DNA from: Candidatus Woesearchaeota archaeon
Lineage (GTDB): Archaea; Nanobdellota; Nanobdellia; SCGC-AAA011-G17; GW2011-AR18
DNA: 37,688 nt
Assembly (NCBI GenBank): GCA_018302545.1
Contig: JAGVZM010000012.1
Coordinates: 1-37,688, forward strand
Reading direction: 5' to 3'
Positions 1 to 8,960 of the stretch are shown one piece after another. Below the pieces are notes generated by a model that saw only the letters and a list, made by a program, of their open reading frames with translations, made no database searches and was not told the DNA's origin. Both the position numbers and the translations under genes were made by a program. Within the stretch, counting starts at the first letter, position 1. Every line of letters begins with the position of its first letter.

Positions 1-1
1 A

Positions 2-535
2 GAAGATAAATTAGAATTATATGGAAATAAGGAAACTGATGCAGAAAGCATTGTTCAAGATGCTCTTCAAGAGATAGGAATTGCTTCTTGGTTTAGCCAT
101 TATTTCGAACCTAGAGAAGAGGTTTCTTTGAAATATAATGACATTTCTCTAAAAAAGAAGTATGAACCTAGAGAATTGAATGATCTTACAAAAAGACTTG
201 CAGAAGGATTTAAAGAGAATGGTTATGAAACACAATGGAAAGAAATTCCTTGTGAAGGATATACTTCTAAAGGATATAGTATAAAAGGGCCTTTAAATGA
301 AGAAGGTTATAGGATATCAATGTTTATCCATGATGCTACTAAACCAAGACAAGATTTAGAGGTTTGTTGGAGCATTGAAGATAAGGATGGAAATTTTGCT
401 CAAGATCGGAGCGATCCTCCAATAGATCAAATAAATGTTTTGGGTAACAAGGTATTTGAAGAAGTTCCTAGAATTTTTAGAGAATATATAGGAATCCCTG
501 GTAAGGCTGCTCCTTTATTGGACATAATGCCTTAA
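2..535 (+). CDS. Unknown protein, 5'-truncated by the window edge
   Basis: The reading frame is open from base 2 to the TAA ending at 535, giving at least 178 residues. An internal TTG at 128 could serve as a start, but coding sequence continues upstream of it without a stop, so the true start lies outside the window. The visible part is acidic and soluble, with no membrane segment. The middle has short alternating strands (around GYSIKGPLNEEGYRISMF) and the end is rich in proline and glycine. I do not recognise a family. A T-rich stretch follows the stop. The existence of the gene is fairly secure, its function unknown. Confidence 0.75.
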   Translation, partial: EDKLELYGNKETDAESIVQDALQEIGIASWFSHYFEPREEVSLKYNDISLKKKYEPRELNDLTKRLAEGFKENGYETQWKEIPCEGYTSKGYSIKGPLNEEGYRISMFIHDATKPRQDLEVCWSIEDKDGNFAQDRSDPPIDQINVLGNKVFEEVPRIFREYIGIPGKAAPLLDIMP

Positions 536-585
536 TTTTTTACTTTTTTAAAATATAATAAGATAAAGTATATATATCCCTATAT

Positions 586-1692
586 ATGATTATACAGAGA
601 ATTAATTGTAATCTCTTAATATTATTAATGATGAGACAGACAAATAGATTAATGCATTTATTAGTAGATAATTATTTTGGCATAAGAAGTGAAGATAGAA
701 CTAGATGTGAAAGAGAGGTTTCTAATTATTTAGGTAGAGAAGAAAGTGTTGGAAATAATCATGTTGTTTTTGTTAAAAGGATTACTAAAGTTGCTTCAAA
801 CTTAATAAATAGTGGAAATACTAGTTTAGATTTACATCTAGAGAAGTTAAGAGATTTTAATCTTGAAGGGGCAAATATTATAGATAGAGGTATAACCTCT
901 CAATTGAATGGTGTTTCTAAAATGGATTTAGATATTATGAGGTGCCATTTCTATAGTTATGCTGGAGATTGTTCAACTAGACTATTTAAATTAAATGAAA
1001 ATGTTGCTGATGCTCATGATGCATTTATACTATATAGTGGAACTGCAATAGTTGGAGCAGATGTAGATAGAAAACATTCTATAATTAACCTTATGAAAGC
1101 AGCAGATCTAGCTTGGGGTGTTGCTCCAAAATCTGGAGATGAGAGATTAGTTTGGATTAGAAGAGGAATAGATAGTAATTTAGAAGCTGCTGAATTAAGT
1201 AATGGTTTTGATGGATTTTTAAGATCTAGAAATCTTTATTTGGCTAGTCAAAAGGCTACTCAAGTATATACAATTTTACGAGATAAAGGTTCTTTAAATG
1301 AAGCTTATAATCTTAATCTAGAGGCTGCTGGAGCATGTTTAGGATTAGAAAATAATGAACAAGCTTTAAAGGCTTATGAAAGAGCTGCAAGATTAGCTAT
1401 AGATAATTGTGATAATAATGGAAATAGACCATGGTTTAATGAATTTGTTTATTGTAAATATAAACTTGCAGAAATTGAAAGAAATTCTGTAAAGGCAAAT
1501 AGACACTATAAGGAAGTTGGAGATTATGCTAATAATAAATATGAAAGCACTAGAGATGAATTTTGGAAAGGAAAGGCAATAGAAGCTTATAGTAAGTTAT
1601 TAAAAGTTATGGAAGGTGATTCTGGTTTAAGTAGAAGATTTGGTAGACTTACATTACAAACTAGATTAGAAAGATTTCAAAACCTGGCTTAA
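586..1692 (+). CDS. Unknown helical protein with TPR-like repeats
   Basis: This 368-residue protein is almost entirely alpha-helical by composition. The stretch around residues 240-275 (NLEAAGACLGLENNEQALKA, then YERAARLA) has the spacing of a tetratricopeptide repeat, and a similar helix pair follows at NRHYKEVGDYANNKYES. No catalytic motif or signal peptide is visible. TPR-like folds usually bind other proteins. ATG 586 is chosen because an AT-rich TATA-like element (551-561) lies about 30 bases upstream; a later ATG near 631 is the alternative. Its stop interlocks with that of the convergent RNase J gene in the four bases TTAA. The family is not recognised. Confidence 0.7.
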   Translation: MIIQRINCNLLILLMMRQTNRLMHLLVDNYFGIRSEDRTRCEREVSNYLGREESVGNNHVVFVKRITKVASNLINSGNTSLDLHLEKLRDFNLEGANIIDRGITSQLNGVSKMDLDIMRCHFYSYAGDCSTRLFKLNENVADAHDAFILYSGTAIVGADVDRKHSIINLMKAADLAWGVAPKSGDERLVWIRRGIDSNLEAAELSNGFDGFLRSRNLYLASQKATQVYTILRDKGSLNEAYNLNLEAAGACLGLENNEQALKAYERAARLAIDNCDNNGNRPWFNEFVYCKYKLAEIERNSVKANRHYKEVGDYANNKYESTRDEFWKGKAIEAYSKLLKVMEGDSGLSRRFGRLTLQTRLERFQNLA

Positions 1693-3026
1693 AATTTAAT
1701 TCTTTGTCCATCACTCAATAGATGGATATTCTCTTTTAATGTATAACCCATTTCTTCTGCTAATTTAGCTACTGCAGTTTCCATTTCTAAATTCCCTTGA
1801 GATGGAAGAATGTGTTTTGGTTTTAACATTTGGATAAAATCCCTTATATCTTCCCTTGATGCATGACCACTACTATGAACATCCTTAAACATTCTTACTT
1901 TATTTGCTTTTAATATGCTTTCTAATTGTTCTCTATTTGCGATATTCATAGAAACAGGAATTGTTCTACAAGAAAATACAACTATATCTCCTTCATCAAA
2001 ATTAAATGGTAATTGCTTATTTACAATTTTATCTAGAACAGATCCAGGTTCACCTTGAGAGCCAGTTGTTATAACCATATATTTTTCTCTATTTTTGTTT
2101 ATCTCTTTTAATTTTCTTTTTCTTTCAGAGCCATAGCCTATAATTTCAACCCCATTATAAAAATCTGCTAAACCTAAAGATAAAGCACATTCGTTATATT
2201 TTTGCATACTCCTTCCAATAAGAACAACTTTTCTGTTTAGTTTCTTGCCAAATTCTACTGCGCTTTTTATTCTGGCAATATTTGAAGCAAATGTAGTTAC
2301 GAATAATGCTTTTCCTTTTGTATTTGTTTCTAATAAAACCTCTTTTAGCATTTCTCTTGCAACATTTTCACTTGGTGTTTTTCCTTCTACAGTTCCGTTA
2401 ATACATTCTACAACTAAAGCAGTTATTGAATTAGAAGAACCTAATTCCTCTAATCTTTTATAATTTGGTTTAAAACCTAAAACAGGCTCATTGTCTAATT
2501 TGAAGTCATTTGCATAAATAATAACTCCTTTTGGAGAATGGATAGCTACTAAAGCACATTGTAATGTTGAATGAGATACAGATATTAATTCTAATTCTAT
2601 ATCATTTGAGATTTTTATTTTTGTATCTGCATTTAATGGCTTGAATTGGTTTGGAAGCTTTACTTTTTCATCTTTTAATATAGATGTTAAAATACCTAAT
2701 GTGAATGGAGTTCCTATTATAGGGCATCTATACTTTCCTGCTAAGAATTGAACAGCTGCAATATGATCATAATGCCCGTGGCCTAGAACTATTGCTTTTA
2801 CTTTATCTTTCCAATCTTCAATTTTTCTATCATCTGGAATAGCTCCAATATCTATTAATTCGTCTGTAGAAAGAGCTCTTACTCCTCCTTCTTCTCTTTC
2901 GTAAGTTGCTAAAGCTTGGATACTTACACCCATATCTATGATTATTACTTCATCTCCAACCTTAATAGCAGACATATTTCTTCCAACTTCAGAATAACCA
3001 GACACTGCACAAATCTCTATGTCCAT
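1689..3026 (-). CDS. rnj: Archaeal RNase J (metallo-beta-lactamase/beta-CASP nuclease)
   Basis: The 445-residue protein has the architecture of archaeal RNase J, a zinc-dependent 5'-3' exoribonuclease of RNA decay. The metal-binding motif 2 is H83-G-H-Y-D-H88. The N-terminus (SEVGRNMSAIKVGDEVIIID) gives motif 1, VSHST is near motif 3, and ANDFKLD supplies the motif 4 aspartate. The beta-CASP insert spans roughly residues 200-370 and includes LVVECING. The C-terminal HSSGHASREDIRDF and LPSQGN segments are typical of this family. It has no KH domains, which separates it from the archaeal CPSF-type nucleases. A TATA element at 3050-3058 suggests a leaderless transcript. Confidence 0.92.
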   Translation of the reverse strand: MDIEICAVSGYSEVGRNMSAIKVGDEVIIIDMGVSIQALATYEREEGGVRALSTDELIDIGAIPDDRKIEDWKDKVKAIVLGHGHYDHIAAVQFLAGKYRCPIIGTPFTLGILTSILKDEKVKLPNQFKPLNADTKIKISNDIELELISVSHSTLQCALVAIHSPKGVIIYANDFKLDNEPVLGFKPNYKRLEELGSSNSITALVVECINGTVEGKTPSENVAREMLKEVLLETNTKGKALFVTTFASNIARIKSAVEFGKKLNRKVVLIGRSMQKYNECALSLGLADFYNGVEIIGYGSERKRKLKEINKNREKYMVITTGSQGEPGSVLDKIVNKQLPFNFDEGDIVVFSCRTIPVSMNIANREQLESILKANKVRMFKDVHSSGHASREDIRDFIQMLKPKHILPSQGNLEMETAVAKLAEEMGYTLKENIHLLSDGQRIKF

Positions 3027-3049
3027 TTTTTAAGTTTAGAAAAGTTTAT

Positions 3050-3058
3050 GTTTATATA
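3050..3058 (-). promoter_or_regulatory. TATA box for the RNase J gene
   Basis: On the minus strand this reads GTATATAAA and is centred about 27 bases upstream of the ATG at 3026, the distance expected for a leaderless archaeal transcript. No Shine-Dalgarno motif precedes this start. Confidence 0.6.
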
Positions 3059-3106
3059 CTTTAGTATAAGTTTAATTTTGGATAATTCTAGATTAGATTA
3101 ACCATT

Positions 3107-3535
3107 TTATTTTGATCTTTTCTTCTTTTTCTCTTTTAATGCTTCTTCTATCATATTTGCAGATTCTGCAAACCCAAACTCTTTTCCAATCATTAGTATT
3201 TTATAGGCAGATAAGGCAAATAATAAATAACCTATTACCATTAATGAATTTTCAGTTATTATATTGTTAAATAAATTTAAACTTCTTAATAACGTTAATA
3301 ACTTGTTTAAAAATATTGCTAATAAAGCAAATACAAACAATAACGAATAAGATCTTAGTGATGAATTTTGTGCAAGGCTTCTATAAGCTTTAAAACTCCA
3401 GATTAATGCTAAAAATCCAAATGAGATTATAAAAAAGTCTGCTGCTAAATTAAATGTTGGTGTTATCTTAAATAAAGAATATATTCCTATCAATATTGCT
3501 ATAAAAGCTACTATTATCCTGAGTATTTTTTTCAT
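3107..3535 (-). CDS. Four-helix membrane protein, unknown
   Basis: A 142-residue protein made of four hydrophobic segments (about residues 3-20, 28-46, 63-85 and 96-115) followed by a basic cytoplasmic tail ending in EEALKEKKKKRSK. ATG 3535 is preferred over the upstream TTG at 3559 because it overlaps the stop of the preceding gene as ATGA and has a GGAGG motif 7 bases upstream. It is translationally coupled to the RecA-like gene, so the two probably work together. The layout resembles small membrane partners found next to archaeal KaiC-like genes, but no family is recognised. Confidence 0.8.
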   Translation of the reverse strand: MKKILRIIVAFIAILIGIYSLFKITPTFNLAADFFIISFGFLALIWSFKAYRSLAQNSSLRSYSLLFVFALLAIFLNKLLTLLRSLNLFNNIITENSLMVIGYLLFALSAYKILMIGKEFGFAESANMIEEALKEKKKKRSK

Positions 3536-4095
3536 TTTAAATCCTCCACTAAATCGCATACTTGTGTTAATTTGTCTATTAAGTCTTTATTTTTTTCCTT
3601 TTCAAGGCTGATTATTATTCCTTTAACTTTCCATGCCCTCATTTTTGTTGCTAAAAAATGTATAAATCTTGCTACGGTATCACTTTTATTATATATTAAT
3701 AAAGTACTAAGTGAATCAAAAAAAACAAATTTTTCTTTTGTTGGGATTGCTCTTACAGCTTGGTCCATTGCTATACTTATATCACTTAATCTTTCTGGAC
3801 TTCCAATAAATAAACAGTTTTTGTCTTTCTTTACATTACTGCTAGCTAATTTTGTTACACTATCAACAAATATTATTAATCTTGTATCAATTTTATTTTT
3901 TTTGAATGATTCTAACATTGTGGAATAAGGTTTATTTAAAGTAATGTAAACTCCTGGAATTCCTTCTGAAATAAAGTTCTTGATTATTTCTATATTTGTT
4001 TTATTATAAGAAGAAGCAGGCACTGTTGCTAATGCAATGTAGTCTTTTAACTCTTTAAGCTTTTTATGAAACTCTTCTATACCTTTTTTTGTCAT
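3532..4095 (-). CDS. RecA/KaiC-fold protein lacking a P-loop
   Basis: The 187-residue protein has the strand order of a RecA/KaiC ATPase core, but where the Walker A loop should be (about residues 24-32, VPASSYNKT) there is no glycine-rich GxxxxGK motif. A Walker-B-like strand is kept (KFVFFDSLSTLLIY), and so is the late strand GIIISLEKEKNKD. It is probably a non-hydrolysing relative of archaeal KaiC-like proteins, perhaps a sensor or scaffold. It forms an operon with the membrane protein downstream and is divergent from two KaiC-like genes that keep their P-loops. Assignment rests on fold pattern, not on a named motif. Confidence 0.7.
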   Translation of the reverse strand: MTKKGIEEFHKKLKELKDYIALATVPASSYNKTNIEIIKNFISEGIPGVYITLNKPYSTMLESFKKNKIDTRLIIFVDSVTKLASSNVKKDKNCLFIGSPERLSDISIAMDQAVRAIPTKEKFVFFDSLSTLLIYNKSDTVARFIHFLATKMRAWKVKGIIISLEKEKNKDLIDKLTQVCDLVEDLK

Positions 4096-4114
4096 GTATT
4101 TTTAGTCTTTATTA

Positions 4115-4124
4115 CTTATTTAAG
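4115..4124 (-). promoter_or_regulatory. TATA-like element for the P-loop-less RecA-fold gene
   Basis: The minus strand reads CTTAAATAAG, centred about 25 bases upstream of the ATG at 4095. Confidence 0.5.
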
Positions 4125-4147
4125 TTTTTCTGAGTTACTAGTAAGGT

Positions 4148-4157
4148 TTTTATATTT
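4148..4157 (+). promoter_or_regulatory. TATA box for the KaiC-like pair
   Basis: TTTATATTTG is centred about 25 bases before ATG 4177. This supports 4177 rather than an upstream in-frame ATG at 4066, which would add a hydrophobic leader running back across the divergent promoter region. Confidence 0.6.
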
Positions 4158-4176
4158 GACTTATTTTGTTTTAGTA

Positions 4177-4893
4177 ATGAAAAAAACAGAGGGATGCTTA
4201 CAAATAGGTGTATCTGGTTTTGATAAAATATGTAAATGGGGAATTCCCTTATATTCTTCTATTCTTGTGACTGGTGTACCTGGTAGCGGTAAAAGTATAT
4301 TTTGTCTGAACTTTATATTAGAAGGTGCTAAAAACAATGAACCTGGATTAATTATAACAACAGATGAATCTATAAAATCAATGAGAGAATATGCAAAGGA
4401 TTTAGGTTTGTCTTTAGAAGATTATGAAAAAAAAGGATTAATAACTTTAATGGAGCATAATTATTTAGGTCAAAAAATTGGTTCCATACAAGCACCTATG
4501 CAGTTAATTAAAAAAAATAAAATAAAGAGGGTTGTTCTAGATTCATTAAGTATGATAGATTATATCTTTAAATTTGATTCTAAAGATTTTAGAATTGGTT
4601 TGTTACAATTTATATCAGACTTGAAAAAATCTAATATTAACTTTTTAGCAACTTCAGATAGAGAATCAATGTATTTTAAAGAAGATTTTAATTTTAAACC
4701 AGAAGATTTCTTATTTGATAGTCTAATATTCTTATTTAAAATAAGAAAGGGTTCTAGTTTTGAAAGATGTTTACATGTGGCAAAGTTAAGAGGCAAGGAA
4801 CATAGTTTAGACATCTATCCTTTTAAAATAGGCAAAGGCGGAATAAAGGTTTATACAGATCAAATGCCTTTTTCTTTAATTGAAAATGAATAA
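4177..4893 (+). CDS. KaiC-like RecA-superfamily ATPase, copy 1
   Basis: A single-domain KaiC-like ATPase of 238 residues. The Walker A loop is G33-V-P-G-S-G-K-S40, the segment after it (PGLIITTDES) is where KaiC proteins place their catalytic acidic residues, and the Walker B strand is RVVLDSLSM. The late strand with RGKEHSLDIYPFKIGKGGIKV matches the KaiC C-terminal pattern. Family members act as ATP-dependent regulators; the archaellum protein ArlH is a relative. The neighbouring minus-strand pilus operon has no other ArlH-like gene, so a role in pilus control is possible but unproven. The last 8 bases overlap the next gene. Confidence 0.85.
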   Translation: MKKTEGCLQIGVSGFDKICKWGIPLYSSILVTGVPGSGKSIFCLNFILEGAKNNEPGLIITTDESIKSMREYAKDLGLSLEDYEKKGLITLMEHNYLGQKIGSIQAPMQLIKKNKIKRVVLDSLSMIDYIFKFDSKDFRIGLLQFISDLKKSNINFLATSDRESMYFKEDFNFKPEDFLFDSLIFLFKIRKGSSFERCLHVAKLRGKEHSLDIYPFKIGKGGIKVYTDQMPFSLIENE

Positions 4894-5602
4894 AAATACG
4901 AAAAAAGTTAGTAAGAGAGTATCAACAGGAATCTTTAACTTAGATAGTATAATAGGTAAGGGGTTTAAGTTAAATTCTATTAATTTAGTTGCTGGAGGTG
5001 CTGGTTCAGCTAAAACTATATTTGCAATACAATTTCTAATAGAGGGCATAATTAAAAATAAAGAACCTGGAATTTACATTACTTTTGAGGAAAAGAAAGA
5101 AAAGCTATATGATGATATGTTAAGTTTTGGTTGGGACTTAGCAAAACTTGAGAAAGAAGAAAAATTTGTTTTTTTAGAATATACTCCTGAACAAGTTAAG
5201 AAAGTTTTAGTTGAAGGAGGAGGTACAGTAGAATCTCTTATAAATAAAATCAAAGCTAAAAGACTAGTTATAGATAGCATTACTTCTTTTGCATTATTAT
5301 ATTCTGATGAATTAGAAAGAAAAGAAGCTTCTTTAGCTTTAATGGATTTAATAAATACTTGGGAATGTACTGCTTTACTTACTTCACAAGATGAATCAAA
5401 AGATGGAAATACTATATCTGCTGCTCTTGAATTCGAAGTAGATAGTATAATCTTATTATATTATATAAGGATTAAAGGCAATAGAGTTAGAGCAATAGAA
5501 ATCTTAAAGATGAGAGGAACAAAGCATTTAGAAAGAACATTTAGCTTTGAGATAAGCAATAAAGGACTAGTTGTACATCCTAATAAAAAGGTTATATTTT
5601 AA
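4886..5602 (+). CDS. KaiC-like RecA-superfamily ATPase, copy 2
   Basis: Also a 238-residue single-domain KaiC-like ATPase, coupled to copy 1 by an 8-base overlap. ATG 4886 is preferred over TTG 4880. Its phosphate loop is G37-G-A-G-S-A-K-T44, with alanine in place of the usual last glycine, a variant seen in some KaiC homologues. The catalytic glutamate pair is clear (ITFEEKKE), and Walker B is LVIDSITSF. The C-terminal RVRAIEILKMRGTKH is the typical KaiC substrate-side strand. The two copies share fold but little sequence, so they are old paralogues that may form a hetero-oligomer. The stop interlocks with the convergent pilus gene as TTAA. Confidence 0.85.
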   Translation: MNKNTKKVSKRVSTGIFNLDSIIGKGFKLNSINLVAGGAGSAKTIFAIQFLIEGIIKNKEPGIYITFEEKKEKLYDDMLSFGWDLAKLEKEEKFVFLEYTPEQVKKVLVEGGGTVESLINKIKAKRLVIDSITSFALLYSDELERKEASLALMDLINTWECTALLTSQDESKDGNTISAALEFEVDSIILLYYIRIKGNRVRAIEILKMRGTKHLERTFSFEISNKGLVVHPNKKVIF

Positions 5603-6579
5603 TTAATTTTTATTAAACCTGAAGTTAGATTTTTTATTAAAAACCTAATTAAGAAAAATATTCCTATTGATAACAATATAAATATAGGTAATAATTTTAT
5701 TCCTTCCTTTTCCCTGCCTTTACTTATTAAACCAATTACAAAACTGCCAAATACAGAAGTTGTTAATAAGCTAATTAAAGCATAATTAAAAACAAACTTT
5801 GGATCTACACTTATAGATTTTATTGATATTGGAAGAGAAAAACTACTAGCTACATTTGTTGGTATGTTTATATTTTTTAATGTTGAAGATAGCATCTCTA
5901 CTAAAAATGTACCTAATCCCAATAAAAGAGGAGCGCCAAATACTACAGCTATGGAAATAAATATCACATACATATTAACACTAGCACGTACTTTTTTATC
6001 AACTAATTTTTGATTCTTTATTTCCTTTGCAGCTTGCTGAATTAAATCTGCTAATCTTCCTCCTGCTTTTATACCTGAAACAATTAGATTTATAGTCCTG
6101 TTTAGTTCTGTTGATTTTACTCTTTTTGTTATTCTTAATAAGGATTCATCAATGGGTTTTCCTGCAGTTATTTCTTTTCCAACAATATTTAGTTCTTCTT
6201 GTAATGGTCCAAATTCAGGCCTTGCAGAAAGTAATAAAGCGCGGTCTGTAGTAAACCCTGACCTTAAGTTTGCTGCCATTAATTGTAATGCATCTGGTAA
6301 AACCTCTTCAATGTATTTTGCTTTTTTATCTGCATAGACTAATAACCATAGATATATTGCAAAGTAACATAATGTGAACAAGACTATAGATATTATCCAA
6401 AATGCTATATTGTAGAATTTTCCTAGTAAAAATCCTAAAAGTAAAGATAATAATAAATTAAATACAAATATAAAACCTAGAAATTTCTTTGGTTCAAAAT
6501 TTATATTTGAGGCTATTAATAATTCAATTAATTTTTCTCTTATCTTTCTTGGATATAATGAACTAAATAATCTGTACAT
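5599..6579 (-). CDS. TadC-like type II/IV secretion F-domain membrane protein
   Basis: A 326-residue platform protein with one T2SSF domain. Two hydrophobic segments lie near residues 35-75, the cytoplasmic helical domain spans about 85-195 (LPDALQLMAANLRSGF, then VSGIKAGGRLADLIQQAAKE), and membrane segments follow near 200-235, 265-285 and 295-315. Such proteins hold the assembly ATPase at the membrane and build pilin filaments. It is the last gene of the operon and starts 3 bases after the preceding stop. ArlJ/FlaJ has two such domains in one chain; here they are split over two genes, as in Tad-type and archaeal Epd-type pili. Confidence 0.85.
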   Translation of the reverse strand: MYRLFSSLYPRKIREKLIELLIASNINFEPKKFLGFIFVFNLLLSLLLGFLLGKFYNIAFWIISIVLFTLCYFAIYLWLLVYADKKAKYIEEVLPDALQLMAANLRSGFTTDRALLLSARPEFGPLQEELNIVGKEITAGKPIDESLLRITKRVKSTELNRTINLIVSGIKAGGRLADLIQQAAKEIKNQKLVDKKVRASVNMYVIFISIAVVFGAPLLLGLGTFLVEMLSSTLKNINIPTNVASSFSLPISIKSISVDPKFVFNYALISLLTTSVFGSFVIGLISKGREKEGIKLLPIFILLSIGIFFLIRFLIKNLTSGLIKIN

Positions 6580-6582
6580 TTT

Positions 6583-7470
6583 TCAATTTGATAATAAATT
6601 TGGCCTCCTTGTTTTTAACATTCCCAAAAACATAATTTGGAAAAATAGGATTACTACATAAAGTCCATAGAACAATATTTTAACTAAAAATGGTTCTATT
6701 GCCAAAAATGATGAAAGTATTATTAACATTGTCATTGCTAAAGCAGGAAGTATTATTGCTATAATCATATAAAACATTGCTAGTGGGCTTAATTGAGAGC
6801 CATAATTTTCTATTTGAATTATTTGTTCTGTAGATAAATTGTTTATTGTTTCTTGCAATACTATCGAGATATCGCTTCCAGCTTTCATTCCATTTGAGAT
6901 TTGCCATAAAGCTCTTCTATAATATAAAGAAGGATTTTTTGTAGCTGATTCTTCTATAGCTTCTACTGCTGAAGCTCCAGAATTAATCTTTTTTACTATT
7001 TGTTTAAATTCTTCAGATATTTGACCAAAGTTTTGTTTTGAGATTGAAACTATTGTATCAAAAATAGGTATTCCTGAATTAAATTTTATCATTATATTTC
7101 TAAGAGCAGGTAATAAATTTCTATCTATTTCTGCAATCTTTCTAGAGGAAACTAATTTAGGATATATTGTTTGTTGAATAAATACGAATAGAGATAATGC
7201 TAAAGATAATACAAAAGAGATTATTAAGAATTTTTCAATTTTAATTAAAAATAATATTATTGAACTAATAATAAATAGGAATAAGAATGTAATTGAAGAA
7301 GCAACCATACAAACAGCTAGATACTCACGAGTATTTAGATTTGAATCAGTATTTTTTAAATGAGAACCTAAATAAGGAAAAATAGGCGCGATTATAGAAG
7401 AAATTCCCAAAATTTTCTTTGATAGGATATTTAATTTTTTTTCTGGCAATATAGAGAAGGGGATTATCAT
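6583..7470 (-). CDS. TadB-like type II/IV secretion F-domain membrane protein
   Basis: The second single-T2SSF platform protein, 295 residues. Paired hydrophobic segments lie around residues 45-75 and 80-105, a cytoplasmic helical domain around 110-220 (LLPALRNIMIKFNSGIPIFD and WQISNGMKAGSDISIVLQET), and a C-terminal membrane pair around 230-285. The motif of glycine-spaced helices (SNGMKAGSD) matches that in its partner (SGIKAGGRL). The gene is coupled to the ATPase gene upstream by a four-base ATGA overlap and is followed directly by the TadC-like gene. The two proteins probably form a hetero-oligomeric pilus platform. Confidence 0.83.
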   Translation of the reverse strand: MIIPFSILPEKKLNILSKKILGISSIIAPIFPYLGSHLKNTDSNLNTREYLAVCMVASSITFLFLFIISSIILFLIKIEKFLIISFVLSLALSLFVFIQQTIYPKLVSSRKIAEIDRNLLPALRNIMIKFNSGIPIFDTIVSISKQNFGQISEEFKQIVKKINSGASAVEAIEESATKNPSLYYRRALWQISNGMKAGSDISIVLQETINNLSTEQIIQIENYGSQLSPLAMFYMIIAIILPALAMTMLIILSSFLAIEPFLVKILFYGLYVVILFFQIMFLGMLKTRRPNLLSN

Positions 7471-8960
7471 TTTATAATTCCCCTTTTATCTCCTTTCTTA
7501 ACAGATTTTAGTAAATTATCTTTATTTATATAAAATTCTTTCATAATTTTTCCTACTTCTTCTATTTTTCTTATATTGTGTTTAACCATAAAATCTAAAA
7601 TGGTTTTTTTCTCTTGCAAGTCTTTATTGATTTCGTTTTGGTTCATTCCTGTATGCCTATTTAATTCTTCGAAGAATTTTATGCTATCTGAATGTTTAAC
7701 TATTTCATCTGTTGTTGGTTTCCATCTGTATAATATATTTGGTTTTACAACACCCTTTTCTCCTTCAACTAAAAATTCACCTAATTGATAAAGTCTTCTT
7801 ATACCATTACGCCTATCTCTAAACATGACTAGATTTAGATTTACTTCTTCTAATAAATTAGATGGAACAGATATAGGAGGATTTGTTAACCTAGATATTG
7901 TTTCGGAAATACTATTCGCATGCAAAGTGGAGTAAACACTATGACCTGTATGCATTGCCTCAAATAAAACTTCAGCTTCTTTTTGTCTTCTGATCTCTCC
8001 TAAAATAATTCTATCAGGACGCATACGCAGAGAATTGACTAATAAGTCTAGCATTGTTATTTGACCTTTTCCTTCTGGATTAGGTAACCTAGTTACTAAT
8101 GGTGCCCAATAAAGGAATTCTGGTGCTTGAAGTTCTCTTGTATCCTCAATAGAGATTATTCTATTATTTGGAGGCATAAATGGCAAGCATACGTTAAGCA
8201 ATGAAGTTTTACCACTACCAGTTCCTCCACTAATAATTATATTCATTTCATATTGTATAGCTAACCATATCAAAGCAAAAATTTGTGAAGTTACAGTCTT
8301 ATTTTTGATAAAGTCTGTAACTGTCCATGGATCACGGGCAAATTTTCTAATTGTTATAGTATTACCTTTACTTGATATGGGATAGAGAACAGCGTTAGCT
8401 CTATCTCCTGTAATTAAATGGGCATCCAATAAGGGGTCTAATGTGGTTATTTGTCTACCTACTCTTCTTGCTATTATTTCAGAATAGTTAGCTATTTGTT
8501 CTTCTCTTTCTATTATTATACTTGTCATTAACCAACCATATCTTTTGTGATAGACTCTTATTGGTTCTCTTGAAGAGTTTACAACAATTTCTTCTAATGA
8601 ACCATCTAATAATAAATATTCTATTGGGCCTAAACCAACCATATCATTCATTAATTTGCTTATAAGAACATTTTTAGTTGATTCGTCTAAATTTGGAAGA
8701 TGTTTATTTAATATTTCAGATGCAGATCTGACAAATCTAGATTTAATACTCTCTATAGCTTTTGGGTCTAGTATTTCAGATGAGGTCAAGCTAACTTGTG
8801 TAACAATACTTGTTTTTACTGAATCTAATAATGCTAAAGTTGCAACTGAGAATTTTGGCAATGAAACATTATAATAAGTTGCTCTATTATTAACTCCTTC
8901 TATATTTACTATTAATGAAAATCCATAGGACTTTATTGTGTATTGTTCGATTCTTTGCAT
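7467..8960 (-). CDS. TadA/FlaI-type pilus assembly ATPase
   Basis: A 497-residue secretion ATPase that powers pilin polymerisation. The N-terminal domain (about 1-200) ends with the conserved LITGDRANAVLYP. Walker A is G245-G-T-G-S-G-K-T252, the aspartate box is ISIEDTREL, Walker B is RIILGEIR (317-324), and the histidine box HTGHSVYSTLHA begins at 337. The roughly 100-residue C-terminal tail after the core is helical and basic. The start is supported by a GGAG motif 13 bases upstream. It overlaps the preceding gene by 28 bases and the TadB-like gene by ATGA, so ATPase and platform are made together. Confidence 0.93.
   Translation of the reverse strand: MQRIEQYTIKSYGFSLIVNIEGVNNRATYYNVSLPKFSVATLALLDSVKTSIVTQVSLTSSEILDPKAIESIKSRFVRSASEILNKHLPNLDESTKNVLISKLMNDMVGLGPIEYLLLDGSLEEIVVNSSREPIRVYHKRYGWLMTSIIIEREEQIANYSEIIARRVGRQITTLDPLLDAHLITGDRANAVLYPISSKGNTITIRKFARDPWTVTDFIKNKTVTSQIFALIWLAIQYEMNIIISGGTGSGKTSLLNVCLPFMPPNNRIISIEDTRELQAPEFLYWAPLVTRLPNPEGKGQITMLDLLVNSLRMRPDRIILGEIRRQKEAEVLFEAMHTGHSVYSTLHANSISETISRLTNPPISVPSNLLEEVNLNLVMFRDRRNGIRRLYQLGEFLVEGEKGVVKPNILYRWKPTTDEIVKHSDSIKFFEELNRHTGMNQNEINKDLQEKKTILDFMVKHNIRKIEEVGKIMKEFYINKDNLLKSVKKGDKRGIIK

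Noticed and set aside
4066-4176. N-terminal extension of the first KaiC-like protein from an ATG at 4066.
   Set aside because: It would add a hydrophobic leader overlapping the divergent gene, and the TATA box lies inside it; ATG 4177 is the normal KaiC start.
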